Source: Adiantum capillus-veneris
Taxonomy: Eukaryota > Streptophyta > Polypodiopsida > Polypodiales > Pteridaceae
Length of the DNA: 58,000 bases
Assembly: GCA_014529385.2 (NCBI GenBank)
Contig: CM043959.1
Location: 91,557,529 to 91,615,528, forward strand
Direction of reading: 5' to 3'
Below, in pieces: positions 33,828-43,822 of this stretch; the stretch's first letter is position 1; each line of letters starts with the position of its first letter. The notes beneath the pieces are model-generated. The model saw nothing but the letters and a program-made list of their open reading frames with translations. It was not told the origin of the DNA and ran no database searches. A program made the translations under genes and the position numbers.

Positions 33828-36466
33828 CTCCCCCTCGAGCTCTGCATGTCGTAGAGTCCAAGCATAGTCCGGAAACGTCGAAGCTTCTCAGCTCCGAGGG
33901 CCTTGGTAAAGATATCCGCTATCTGCTCCTCTGTGCTGACGTAGACCAAGTCGATGTCGCCCGCCAACACTCGCTCTTGAACGTAGTGGTAATGGACCTC
34001 TATGTGTTTGGTCCTAGCATGGAACACTGGGTTCCTAACCAACTGCATGCTGCTGAGGTTGTCACAATGAATGACAATCTGTTGGTCCACCTACACTCCC
34101 AAGTCCTCAAGTAATGTGCGTAGCCAAGCTACCTCGCACGCCGCAACTGCTGCACCTCTGTACTCGGCCTCTGTGCTCGATAAAGCAACCGTAGGCTGCT
34201 TTTTGCTGCTCCAAGTAACAGCAGCACTCCCAAAAGAGAACATGAAGCCACTTGTAGATCTCATATCAACAATGCTACCTGCCCAATCTGCATCTGTATA
34301 CCCATACAATGCTAATGGTGCATCTGCTGCATAGAACAATGCGTAGTCAAGAGTACCTTGCACATACCTAAGTGTGCGTCGTACTCCATCCAAATGTGGC
34401 TTCCTCGAAAGCTGCATGAACTGACTCTCCAAGACTACTGTGTAGCTCAAGTCTGGCCTCGTGATAGTTAAGTAGATTAGACTACCCACAATCTTCGTGT
34501 ACATGTTGACATCCTCAACAACATCACCCTTCTCTGCACTCAGCTTTGCATTCACATCCAAGGGAATAAAAATTGGCTTACAATCAGCCATACCATACTT
34601 TGACAACATGTCCAAAGCATACTGTCTCTGTGATAGCCATACACCCTCTGGAGTCCTGATCACCTCAATGCCAAGAAAGTAGCGCAACTCGCCTAAATCT
34701 TTCATTTCAAACTCCTGTTTGAGAAGACCCTTCACATGGTCAATCTCCATAGCATTGTCACCAACAATAATAAGGTCATCTACATATATGGTAATGACCA
34801 CAATCCCCACATCACTCTCACGTACATAGAGTGAATGATCAGCATGAGCTCTCCTAAAACCAATACTGACAAGATACTTGGCAATCCTGTCATACCATGC
34901 TCTAGAGCCCTGCTTCAAACCATACAAATCTTTGAGAAGTCTGCATACATAATCTGGGTAACCTGGATCGACATAACCAGGTGGTTGATCCATATACACT
35001 TCCTCTTGCAACTCACCATTCAAGAAGGCATTCTTTACATCCATTTGATGCATAATCCATCCTCTAGATGCAGCCACTGCTATGACAACTCTCACAGTCG
35101 TCATCTTTGCCACTGGAGCAAAGGTCTCCTCATAGTCTATGCCATACGTCTGTGCATAACCCTTTGCGACCAGCCTTGCCTTGTGACGCTCAATGTTACC
35201 ATCAGCCTTATTCTTGGTTTTATACACCCATTTACAACCAATAGCTTTCTTGCCACTTGGCAATGGCACCAACTCCCATGTGTCGTTTGCTTCCAATGCA
35301 GCCATCTCTTCATTCATTGCATCATCCCAATGCACATTTCCAACTGCATCCTCAAAACCTGTGGGCTCCACATCCTGTATCACCTTAGCCATGTAGGCTT
35401 GGTGATGCGCTAGATACCCATCATAAGTCAATTTCTGAACTGGATATCTGACTCTATTAGATCTGCGCGGTCCTGGGTCACTCCTTTGCCCTCTAGAATC
35501 TTCTTGTACTTTCCTTACACCAGGTGTCCTGACAGCCGGAATTCCAAATTCCTCATCAAGACTTTGTTCAGAACCATCTAAATCCATGTCTACATGTGAA
35601 AAACCTGATGATGCATCAGCCATAAAGGGAGGTTCATCAACCTTTTCCTTTCCTTTTCGTGATACATTCCCTGTACCTGTTGGTGGAGTAACCTGCGTAC
35701 GTAGTCTACCATTCCATGGTTTCTCAACAGAGCCACGAGAAGAGGACTCTTGTGGTCCACTCAAAACCTGTGACTGTGGCCTCACATTTTGTACAACCAC
35801 ATCATCTTTTACATCAGCCCCAATAGTGCCATGTGCATTACTGTACCAGCTGCTCATCTCATCAAAGACTACATCTCTGCTCACTCGTAATTCTCGTGTA
35901 GTAGGATTGTAGCACATGTACCCCTTTTGTTCAAGGGAATATCCCACAAGCATACATTTCTCTGCTTTAGGATCCAATTTCCTATGCAACTCATCTGGTA
36001 CATGCACGTAAGCTATGCAGCCAAACACTTTCAAGTGTGCCAAATCAGGCTTTGTACCTGTAAACTTTTCCTCATGTGTTACATCATGCACCACAGTTGT
36101 ACGTGTCCTATTCATAATGTACACAGCTTCAGCCCAGAAATGATGAGGCATGTTCTTCTCATTCATCAATGCACGTGCAACCTCTGCAATGTGCCTGTTT
36201 TTCCTTTCTGCGACCCCATTCTGTTGTGGAGTATATCTGCATGTAAACTGCCTGCGTATACCATGCATTCGTAGAAAATCTGAAAAATCATTGGAGAAGT
36301 ACTCTCCCCCTCCATCTGACCTCAATGTCTTGATTTGCATATATGTCTCCTTCTCAATCATGACTTTGAAGTCTTGAAAGTGACCAAACACTTCACTTTT
36401 GTTACGCATGAAGTAGACCCATACTTTTCTTGTATGGTCATCAATGAAAGATGTGTTGGACCCCAA
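33800..36466 (-). pseudogene. pol: copia pol: integrase, reverse transcriptase and RNase H
   Basis: A 791-residue frame (36466-34091) contains integrase motifs FIDDHTRKVW, LRSDGGGEYF and NGVAERKNRH, then the RT with WVYKTKNKADG, QMDVKNAFLNGEL, LYGLKQ and the catalytic IYVDDLI. It ends in RNase H (YTDADWAGS, SSTEAEYRGAA). A single TAG at about 34091-34093 separates this from the RNase H C-terminus (34090-33800, HIEVHYHYVQE), which runs into the 3' LTR. These enzymes copy and insert the element. Upstream, the join to the pre-integrase region is frameshifted. Confidence 0.95.
33828..33839 (-). other. Polypurine tract of the copia element
   Basis: The minus strand reads CTCGAGGGGGAG immediately before the 3' LTR. 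Confidence 0.85.
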
Positions 36467-36786
36467 ACATGTGTGTGCACCACCTCAAGTGGCTTTTTAC
36501 ATACATTGCGCTCATGTGGAAATGAGCCCTTTGACTGTTTTCCAAACTGGCACGCTACACACACTTTATGCATACCATCCACCTTGAATTTGGGCAAACC
36601 TTTTACAATCTGTTTTGATTGCATGCTGCGCAATCTCTGCTCATTGACATGGCCAATGCGTTTGTGCCAAATGTCAACATCAGCCACAACACCTGTGCCC
36701 TGTGCAAATAATGCAGCTTTTACCTCAGGCATGTCTACATTCAGCGTAAACATTCTGCCCACACATTTGCCCTCTGTGATCAGCTT
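36358..36786 (-). pseudogene. pol: copia pre-integrase zinc domain, frameshifted
   Basis: DIWHKRIGHVNEQRL..CVACQFGKQSKG is the GAG-pre-integrase zinc region (H/H, C-x2-C). A TGA at 36787-36789 separates it from the protease frame. After VVHTHVWGP the frame is lost: about ten residues are missing and reading resumes in another frame at 36466 (SFIDDH). Confidence 0.93.
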
Positions 36787-38103
36787 TCAGCCATTCTGGA
36801 AATCTTCTACATAACAGCCATTTGGATTGAAGCGAACCTGCAAACCCTGCTCAACCATTTGTCCAACAGAAACAAGATTCTTTGTAATGTTTGGGGCATG
36901 AAGTACATCTGCTAAGTACTTTGATTTCCCACTCTTCGTATTTAGAGGTATGTCCCCTACATGAGCAATGGGGTGAGCTGTGTCATCTCCTGTCTGCACA
37001 TAGTCTGACACATCTGGTTTGCGCATATCTCTAAACCACTCTCCACGAGACGTCATGTGATTAGAGGCACCTGAATCCACATACCAAACATCATCTTGGG
37101 TGGAATTCTCTGCAGTCATTGTATTCATTACATGCTGCATAACAAACATGCGCTCGTTTTTGCTGTCATCTGCATCTCTGCTAGTAGATGCATAGTTGCC
37201 ATGTTCTCTATTTCCACTTGCTTTTCCCTTTGGACAGTCACGTGACATGTGACCTCTTTCACCACAAGTCCAACATTCTCTGCTATCTGGAGTATGTTGC
37301 TGCCTGCTTGATCCTGCACCACGACCTCTTTGACTCCCCCTGCCTTGAGACTGGTTTCCCCTGCCACCTTTATTGTTTTGATTTGATTGACCTTCCAGAA
37401 ATTGGCCCCTGCAACCCCTTGGGCCTCGACCACGACCTCTACCTCTAACTCTGTTGGAGTTAGAATAGAAGGCCTGTTCAGAATTATTTCTGCCATGAGA
37501 AGAAGATGTATCAAGGTTCTTCTCCTCAAGAATAAGCATAGAAATCAAATCTTGGAGCACGGGGATGTCGTCTCTTGTATTCATGGAAGATCTAAAATGT
37601 ACATACTCATCTCCTAGACCATCCAAGCATGCACGGACAATGTCATCGTCTTCCACTGAGACTTTAATAGATCCAAGAGCCTCAATGATACTCTTGATCT
37701 TCAAGGCATAATCATTGATTGAGAGGTTGTTCCTCTTAACCTGATTTAGCTCCGACTTTAGTTGAAGCTTCCTGGCCTTGGTGTTCACCTCGAACACTCT
37801 GCCTAAGTTTCTCCATGCAATGGCGGGGGTTTCAGCATCATGTAGATAGCCCATCATGCCATCTGTGATGCTCATAGAAAGCCAATACATCACTTTGCTC
37901 TGGCCTTGTTGCCAGTCCCTCAAAGCTTTCCTTTCTTCTGCTGTAGCATTTGCCTCGGGAATCTCTGGTTCCTTTTCATTGTCTCCTTCTACATAGTCCC
38001 GATAACCTTTTCCTTTTAGGAAATTTGTTATTCTGAACTTCCATGCAGGGTAGTTATTTTTCTCAAGCTTCTCAGTAACAATCTGACTGAAACCGTCAGA
38101 CAT
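36787..38103 (-). CDS. gag: copia gag and protease
   Basis: A 438-residue frame. The N-terminal half (LEKNNYPAWKFRITNFL, AWRNLGRVFE, KIKSIIEALGSI) is a UBN2-type copia gag capsid. An Arg/Gly-rich stretch precedes the zinc knuckle CWTCGERGHMSRDC (C-x2-C-x4-H-x4-C, about residue 280). The aspartic protease follows with WYVDSGASNHMT (about residue 343). Gag assembles the particle and the protease cleaves the polyprotein. Met at 38103 lies about 280 bases after the 5' LTR, which supports the start. The frame ends at a TGA before the pre-integrase domain. Confidence 0.96.
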   Translation of the reverse strand: MSDGFSQIVTEKLEKNNYPAWKFRITNFLKGKGYRDYVEGDNEKEPEIPEANATAEERKALRDWQQGQSKVMYWLSMSITDGMMGYLHDAETPAIAWRNLGRVFEVNTKARKLQLKSELNQVKRNNLSINDYALKIKSIIEALGSIKVSVEDDDIVRACLDGLGDEYVHFRSSMNTRDDIPVLQDLISMLILEEKNLDTSSSHGRNNSEQAFYSNSNRVRGRGRGRGPRGCRGQFLEGQSNQNNKGGRGNQSQGRGSQRGRGAGSSRQQHTPDSRECWTCGERGHMSRDCPKGKASGNREHGNYASTSRDADDSKNERMFVMQHVMNTMTAENSTQDDVWYVDSGASNHMTSRGEWFRDMRKPDVSDYVQTGDDTAHPIAHVGDIPLNTKSGKSKYLADVLHAPNITKNLVSVGQMVEQGLQVRFNPNGCYVEDFQNG

Positions 38104-38370
38104 CTTGAAGCACTAAGACAAAATAGCTGCAATCTGCAAAAACCTGCAAATCTGCTGAACCTGCTATCGTGGTACCTGTAACGCTTTCTACACTCAACGA
38201 GTGTCCACAATCAAGCGTACATACAACCACTGTACTTGTACAGTAAATCTCTGTATACTGCACTTTGGAGACCTGTTCAGAAACTTGTGCGAAAAACCCG
38301 ACATCTGGTCGTGGATTGCGAACGAAGGGATTGTGATGCTCTTGCTCTCTTAGCCTCTCTTGCCTGCACC

Positions 38371-38382
38371 AGGCTCTGATAC
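38371..38382 (-). other. Primer-binding site, initiator tRNA-Met
   Basis: The minus strand reads TGGTATCAGAGC two bases inside the 5' LTR, the standard plant copia primer site. Confidence 0.95.
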
Positions 38383-38384
38383 CA

Positions 38385-38706
38385 TGTAAAGAATGAGGAT
38401 GCAAGAGAGCTACACAAGACAAGCACAAAGCACACAGAGATGGAAAGCTTCTTCTTCTTCTTTACAAAAAAGAGAGTACAAAATGACTAAGTGCTAAAGC
38501 TGAAAAGTAGCACATATGTACATGCGGTCACTAAGTGTGAACTCGCTAGAAGCGTACCAGGCTGGCACTATAAGTGTAGTCCAGCTGTAGAATCACTGGC
38601 AGAGATCCTCCGTGTCGGTCACCTAACGCGCCAGTGAGTAAATGCCGTAAGCGGCCAAGACCCTTAGTGGATGCCAGCTCAAGGTGTAGAGCTCGACATC
38701 TCAACA
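38385..38706 (-). repeat. 5' LTR of the copia element
   Basis: 322 bases, starting TGTTGAGATG and ending CTTTACA in element orientation. It differs from the 3' LTR at about six sites that I could see. Confidence 0.97.
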
Positions 38707-38711
38707 TCATG
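38707..38711. repeat. Target-site duplication of copia element, right
   Basis: TCATG, matching 33501-33505. Confidence 0.95.
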
Positions 38712-38816
38712 TAGTAGGCATTGTTTGATGTTGCTAATCTATCATTTGGCTTGTTATGACACTTGCGGACATTAGCTCTTTTCTCCAAGTTAATTATTTA
38801 AAGTAGTGAGTTTAAA

Positions 38817-38990
38817 ATGGCCCCGGTTAAGAGGACTCGCTTTGGTGGAGCCCACGACCACGAGGCAGGAACGAGCAAGGTGAACGGAAAGGGAAAAGCT
38901 CCCATGGATGAACCAATACCGGCCATCTCACGGGCCATTGACGAAGAAATGGAAGAGGTAGGTCATATTTTTTCAAGTCGTTTGAATTAA
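38817..38990 (+). CDS. Small unknown ORF in insertion G (57 residues)
   Basis: Met-Ala-Pro-Val-Lys-Arg-Thr-Arg opens a 57-residue frame rich in Gly, Lys and Glu (GKGKAPMDEP, IDEEMEE), ending at a TAA. The basic then acidic disordered style resembles the N-terminus of retroelement or chromatin-associated proteins, but no domain is present and no continuation was found downstream. It may be the first exon or a truncated start of insertion G. Confidence 0.35.
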   Translation: MAPVKRTRFGGAHDHEAGTSKVNGKGKAPMDEPIPAISRAIDEEMEEVGHIFSSRLN

Positions 38991-40011
38991 CATTGCACAC
39001 GTCTAGTTAGGAATGAACATATCCCCAAAAACATGTTGGAGAAATCCAACAGAAACCTCGGCACTGAACTCATTTGTACATTAAAGTCTAAAGTAAGAAA
39101 GAAATGATTGATGGGTATGCTATTTGCAATAGGAAAGAATGTCTGCTAGGGAAAATTTAGCTCGACATGTTCATTTTATTTCCAATGTTGAATCAGTCTT
39201 GATCCCCCTACTGATCACAGGGGGCAGAGTTCCTCGTTAAGGGCTCTTGAATCCACGACTTGCTTTTTATGTGGTGGATACCCACAACTGGCTTTCTATG
39301 CGATGGGAACCCACGTCTTTCTTTCTATGCGGTGGGAGTGTCCATGACATGCTTTCTATGCAGTGGACATACCTAGTTGTATGGGCAGCTAGGCGACAAT
39401 GGGAGGAGTAAACTCTCGTTGGAGGGGGAATGTTGTACCTCCAGAACATTGGAATTTTAATGAATAAGTTTGAGTAGAATTTTTACTAGAATACTGTCTT
39501 GGTGTTGTTTGCAATACTGGTTGAAGGGCTGTCTTAACGAACAATGTGATTCGGAATTAATCAAGGAATGTTTATGTTGAACAACCATTGTGGTAGTAAT
39601 TAGGTCACAGATGGAAGTGTGAGTGTGGGGGTGGAAAGTGGGGGCTTGGCTCAGGTTGCCAATGCCTATGAGATGGGTGGTCCCGATTGGTCAGGAACTC
39701 TCTGTCCCCATAGTGTTTAATTCGATATTAGTAATACTCATTGCCCCTAGAGTGGTGAAATCTCGAGAGTACGTGCCTCTGAAACATGGGGAAAAAGACA
39801 CTCGGGGTTTCTCTCCTCTTGGAAGGTGGGTCTTAGGATCGCTAGATGATTTAAGTACGCTTCCCCTGCGAGGTGGAGCTAGATCTCATTGCTAGTAGGC
39901 TCGAGCTCGACTTACTTTGTGATGAGAGATCGTCCGCTAGCCGAACCCTAAACCACTTTGTTTGATTCCGCTATAGATCTAGTGTCCACCAGGTTCACCA
40001 TCAGATCCGCT
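38991..40011. other. Insertion G, right part
   Basis: Apart from the 30-base tandem repeat I see no gene. Open frames at 39267-39449 (minus) and 39623-39895 (plus) lack recognisable domains. The last bases before element A resumes are about 40005-40011. Confidence 0.5.
39258..39376 (+). repeat. Tandem repeat of about 30 bases, four units
   Basis: Versions of GCTTTCTATGCGGTGGGA..CCCACG start at about 39262, 39291, 39320 and 39351. Spacing is 29-31 bases. Confidence 0.85.
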
Positions 40012-40946
40012 GTTTGATATGGCAGGGTGGGGACCTCACATCATATCCACAGGTCAACTTCATCCTACTCCTCAAGTGTTGGAAAGTAGTACATCACACC
40101 CGTTGAAAACATTGGGATGGACTATATTGCATGTACAAATTCACCAATATATTTACCCACACAAATTCTATGTGGTGGAGGATGAAAGCACACAACACCC
40201 AATGATGTTGGGACAACCATGGCAAAAAGAGTACAATGTGCAGATAGATTGGAATGCAAAGGCAGTCAAAATTCAGCATGCACATGAACAACAGGTGATA
40301 GCCTTTGCTCAGCAATACCAGAATAATCAGTTGCAAGCCATGGACTGGAAAAAGAGCCAAAAGCAAAAATTCCACCAAAGAACAACATGATACCCGAGAC
40401 CAACAATCAGGTAAAGACCAACCATGCTAATTACAGACATACGAAGTCACCGGCCGCAATACAAAGATTTAGGTTACCAAAACAAGGGAAACAAGTATGG
40501 ATGCGGAAAGATCGAAATGACATGGCAGACAAACAACAATGCAACAAAAGAGTTCCAATGAAGTAGATGGTTCAACCAAAAACCAAGCGCATAAAATAGA
40601 TATGGATCCCAAAGAAAATGCTCAGCAATAACCCAAATGTCACTCGCATTTGGGTACCAAAACAAAAGCAAAAGGAACTCCCTTCAGTACAAGCAACAAT
40701 GGAAGGCAGACAGCTGCATTTGAAAAAGGACAGCCGACTTCTGTGGGTGCCAATCAGCAACAAAACAGTAACAACAAAGGAAGTAGCCAAACATCTACAA
40801 AAACCCGCACAAGAAAAATACCAATGGAAAGCAAAGGCAATACGGCCCATAGCCATTCCGGCCAAGCCAATCCTCTCCATAGAAACAGCTACGGCTCTAT
40901 CAACAGTGTTAGCAAAGCAATTGCCTTTTGCACAAAATACAATTAA
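40012..40946 (+). pseudogene. Second retropepsin-like domain (right part) and WVPK tail, element A
   Basis: FDMAGWGPHII carries an aspartate in the active-site place but with M-A-G instead of S/T-G-A. KTLGWTILHVQIHQY..HKFYVVED and HPMMLGQPWQKEYNVQIDW match the rest of a retropepsin fold. The tail has IWIPKKM, RIWVPKQK and LLWVPIS, repeating W-V/I-P. The domain order agrees with B. A frame break lies near 40390-40618. Both copies have non-canonical active sites, so a non-catalytic role or neutral decay is possible. Confidence 0.7.
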
Positions 40947-41183
40947 ATAGAGAGCAGTAGAGTTACAGCTGTTACTTGCAAAGAAAACAGGAAACCTCGA
41001 CGGCGAATGCCAATAAGCATCATGCTTATTCCCTTCTCTTGCACAGCATTAATTTTTCCATGCATTGACCGAGTATGCATAACATAGGGCCACATCAATC
41101 GGCCAAGCATTAGCACAAATTTTTCAACCTATCTACAGCACATACTCCGAAGCGATACCTTGTCGTCCGGGAGGACTCCGGCT

Positions 41184-41197
41184 AAGAAGGGGGGAGG
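41184..41197 (+). other. Polypurine-tract-like sequence of element A
   Basis: AAGAAGGGGGGAGG, a few bases downstream of the GTCGTCC(G)GG that also precedes B's tract. It would mark the start of a 3' LTR or a long untranslated region. Confidence 0.55.
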
Positions 41198-41451
41198 TAT
41201 TCTCAAATGCGGAACCAATAGCAGAAAGAGCAAAAAAGAGCAAGATTTTCGACTATTTTAAGGGTTGTTGTTTGATTGCAAAATTTTCTGGAGTAACCCA
41301 AGTACATATGCCCTTATACAGCATGTATCTATAGGTATACGGGGCCAAACGCCAAATCAAACCCCTAGGTGTGTGTATATAAGTAGATAGCCATTTTTTG
41401 GGCAAAATATTAGAAAAACGAAGAAATCCGGCCATAAAAATTGCATGTGAG

Positions 41452-41460
41452 TATATATAA
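41452..41460 (+). promoter_or_regulatory. TATA-like box downstream of element A purine tract
   Basis: TATATATAA lies 255 bases after the purine tract and 1.3 kb before the palindrome array. Motif only. Confidence 0.35.
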
Positions 41461-42796
41461 TGTTTTGCGGTGATGTTTGTGATTTATTATGATTTTTGGG
41501 GATTTTCTGGGTGTGATTTGTTATCTTCTTTTTAATTTTGCTAATTTTCGGTAGAAAAACTTCAAAATTACAAAAAGCAGGTGAAAAACGATCGTAATGA
41601 AAAACAAAAAATATGGGGATTATCAGTGCCTATAGAACAACCTATGGTACAGTGGGGGTGCAATTATGAGACTGGAGCGGAAAGCGTGTTTTGGCCAGGT
41701 TTTGATCGAAATGCCAAATTTCTTGTAAACAGAGCAAACGGAGTCCAAATCAAGAAATTTTTGAGCCTAAACCGCATCTCGCAAGAAGATAGGAGCACAT
41801 GTCAAATTTCATGAAAAGTGGTTCGGGGACCTCCATTATAAGAAATTTTCACCTCATTTTTAGCTCATTCTCACTATTGACTTTGTGGAGAGAGCTTCTG
41901 CCACCTAGAGTGGACGAACCTTCCAACAGCTTCTATGAGGCGCACGACTACCCGACGAGCTCCAGACATAAGAGGTAGGCTCACCACCTTGAGCTTTTCG
42001 CGCATGTTTGTCGTTTTGTCGCGAAAACTAGCGTAGGGTTCACACACAAAGTGGGCGGTAGAAACCTACAAGTAGAGACGGCGGCCTAATGGCTAGCCCA
42101 AAAGCAACAAGACTTCATCGGCAGCTTACCCTAGCCTAGGAGACCAGTCCTGGATGTCCAAAGGTAGTAGAAAACCATCGGGAAAAACCCTGATTCCTAG
42201 AAACCCGCAAGAGGCCACCAAATGGGAAATCGGCGAAACGGCGACCAAATGCCACCAAAATTCATGGGTAGGAGCATCTCGACATGATCGACAAGTCTAT
42301 GTGACCCGCATGACCAAAAAGTGATCCAAAGCAGCACCAAACTTCAGAAACGGCATCAGACACACAAAGTGTCAAATTGCTCTCGTGGCCAAACCGCATG
42401 CCCGTTTGCCACCAAACTTCACGAACGGCTTTCCTAGACCATCAACAACCAAATCCTATGGTGGTAGACCACCACAAATCATCGAAGGTATGTAAATGCA
42501 ACCATGGGTGCTTCTAGAGCGACAAATTGCCAAATGAAGCTCTGGTAAAGCCAAAGTCGACAAAAACCATACAGCAAGGATGCCCAAGGGGTTGGGCAAC
42601 TATGGAGACCAACATCAAGAAATTTCATCGTCGCCAAAGAGCACTCCAAAAGCCAGAAAATGACTCGGAGGCTCTGAAGTCCACACAGGGAGTTATTCTC
42701 TATCCATTTGACTTTTTTGTTGAAATTAGGCTTAAAAGGGACTCAGGGGGACCAAGGGCAGGCACTAGGAACACCATCCATGAAAAAATCATCAGG

Positions 42797-42820
42797 AGAC
42801 ATTCTATGCATAGGATGTCT
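42797..42820. repeat. Palindrome unit 1, array 2 of element A
   Basis: A 24-base version with AGACATTCTATGCATAGG as its core. Two base changes from the consensus break pairing (the T of CATTC faces the G of GGATG), and the centre is TGCA. Confidence 0.85.
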
Positions 42821-43069
42821 CAAGGACACTTCTTGGCACAAACTCCAACATTTTTCATCATACACATTTTCTGAATGACCTTCACATGCTATCCACCAAG
42901 TCTCATCACATTTGGACCAAAATTGACCTCATATGCATGAAAAAACGCAAAGTTCGGGCATAGAGGCAATAATGGGCCATAGACCTACCAAATCTTATCC
43001 AAATCACATGAAACTTGCACAACACATCAACAACCAATCTGTGTGGACATAACCAAAAATTGGTAAAGT

Positions 43070-43093
43070 AGACATCCTACGTGTAGGATGTCT
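43070..43093. repeat. Palindrome unit 2, array 2 of element A
   Basis: A 24-base copy with centre CGTG, 273 bases after unit 1. Confidence 0.9.
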
Positions 43094-43349
43094 ATTTGAC
43101 TTTTTTTGCCTACAGAGGATGGTTGTTCATTCCAGATCCAATCCCATCATCATCAAGAGCTCATATATCAATTTTGAAGCCATTCTAATCATTTTTGACC
43201 CCCAACACCTTCAAGATACACTTTTGGAGCCCAAAAAACACCACACAGGCTCTTACAAGCATCAATCCTTGTCCAAATCCAAGAGCATGGCCATGTTCCA
43301 TAAGCCAAGGACTACCCACAGAACAAATTTCATGTCATTTTGATGAAAA

Positions 43350-43373
43350 AGACATCCTACGCGTAGGATGTCT
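43350..43373. repeat. Palindrome unit 3, array 2 of element A
   Basis: A perfect 24-base copy, 280 bases after unit 2. It is preceded by CATTTTGATGAAAAA, identical to the flank of B's unit 2. Confidence 0.92.
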
Positions 43374-43633
43374 CCAGCATAATTTAGGCCTTCTGTGCAA
43401 AGACTAACATCATGGGAGCCAAGACCACGGTGCAATGAGCCCATATACCAATTTTCAACCCATTTGGACCTCAATTGCTATCTATGATGGACTTTCTACC
43501 CAATTTGTGACCTAAAGCTTGAATCAGCCCAAAAATCCACTTTTTGATATCCAATTCCAAATCCAGGCATGTAGCCATGTTCCATGAGCCATGCACTACC
43601 AGCATGCCAAGTATGAACCAATTCTGATGAAAA

Positions 43634-43657
43634 AGACATCCTACGCGTAGGATGTCT
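43634..43657. repeat. Palindrome unit 4, array 2 of element A
   Basis: A perfect copy, 284 bases after unit 3 and about 165 bases before the accessory ORF. It is preceded by CTGATGAAAAA. Confidence 0.92.
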
Positions 43658-43822
43658 AAATGGGAAATTTTGGCCAGATTTGCACTGTGAGCACATGCAC
43701 AGCTTCACAAGTTCCTTTTAAGCTTTAATTTCAATTTTCAAGTCATTTGGATAGTTAAAACTCAGTTTCTTAGCTAATATGGAAAAAATGCTAACTTCGG
43801 ACTACTGAGTGCAACAGGATCT

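Larger units (their letters stand above)
33506..38706 (-). mobile_element. Complete Ty1/copia retrotransposon nested in insertion G
   Basis: Two 322-base LTRs, a TCATG target duplication, an initiator tRNA-Met primer-binding site, a purine tract and a gag-protease-integrase-RT-RNase H order on the minus strand define a structurally complete copia element of 5.2 kb. The LTRs differ at only about six positions that I could see, so insertion was recent relative to elements A and B. Two stop codons and a short deletion with a frameshift in the integrase region make it non-autonomous. Confidence 0.97.
32197..40011. mobile_element. Insertion G: unresolved sequence containing a copia element
   Basis: The protein frame leaves at AVF (32197) and resumes at 40012 with TTTGATATGGCAGGG (FDMAGW). 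GTTT occurs at both edges (32193-32196 and 40012-40015), possibly a short target duplication. Without the copia, about 2.6 kb remains. I find no LTR pair, terminal inverted repeat or transposase. It has a short coding start at 38817 and a tandem repeat at 39258-39376. Class unknown. Confidence 0.5.
40947..42796 (+). other. Non-coding stretch with purine tract and TATA-like box, element A
   Basis: Open frames here are short and unrecognised. It contains the purine tract (41184-41197) and TATATATAA (41452-41460). No primer-binding site (TGGCGCC or TGGTATC type) was found before the palindrome array, so a simple LTR followed by a new element is not supported. Confidence 0.5.

Noticed and set aside
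34497-36814. Plus-strand open frames across the copia element
   Set aside because: They are antisense shadows of the copia pol and gag frames.
40947-42796. A simple LTR followed by a second element carrying the accessory ORF
   Set aside because: No primer-binding site or second LTR could be found; left as an open alternative only.
17760-43657. Palindrome arrays considered as CRISPR-like repeats
   Set aside because: The genome is plant-like, the intervening sequences are diverged copies of each other rather than unique spacers, and no cas-like gene is present.
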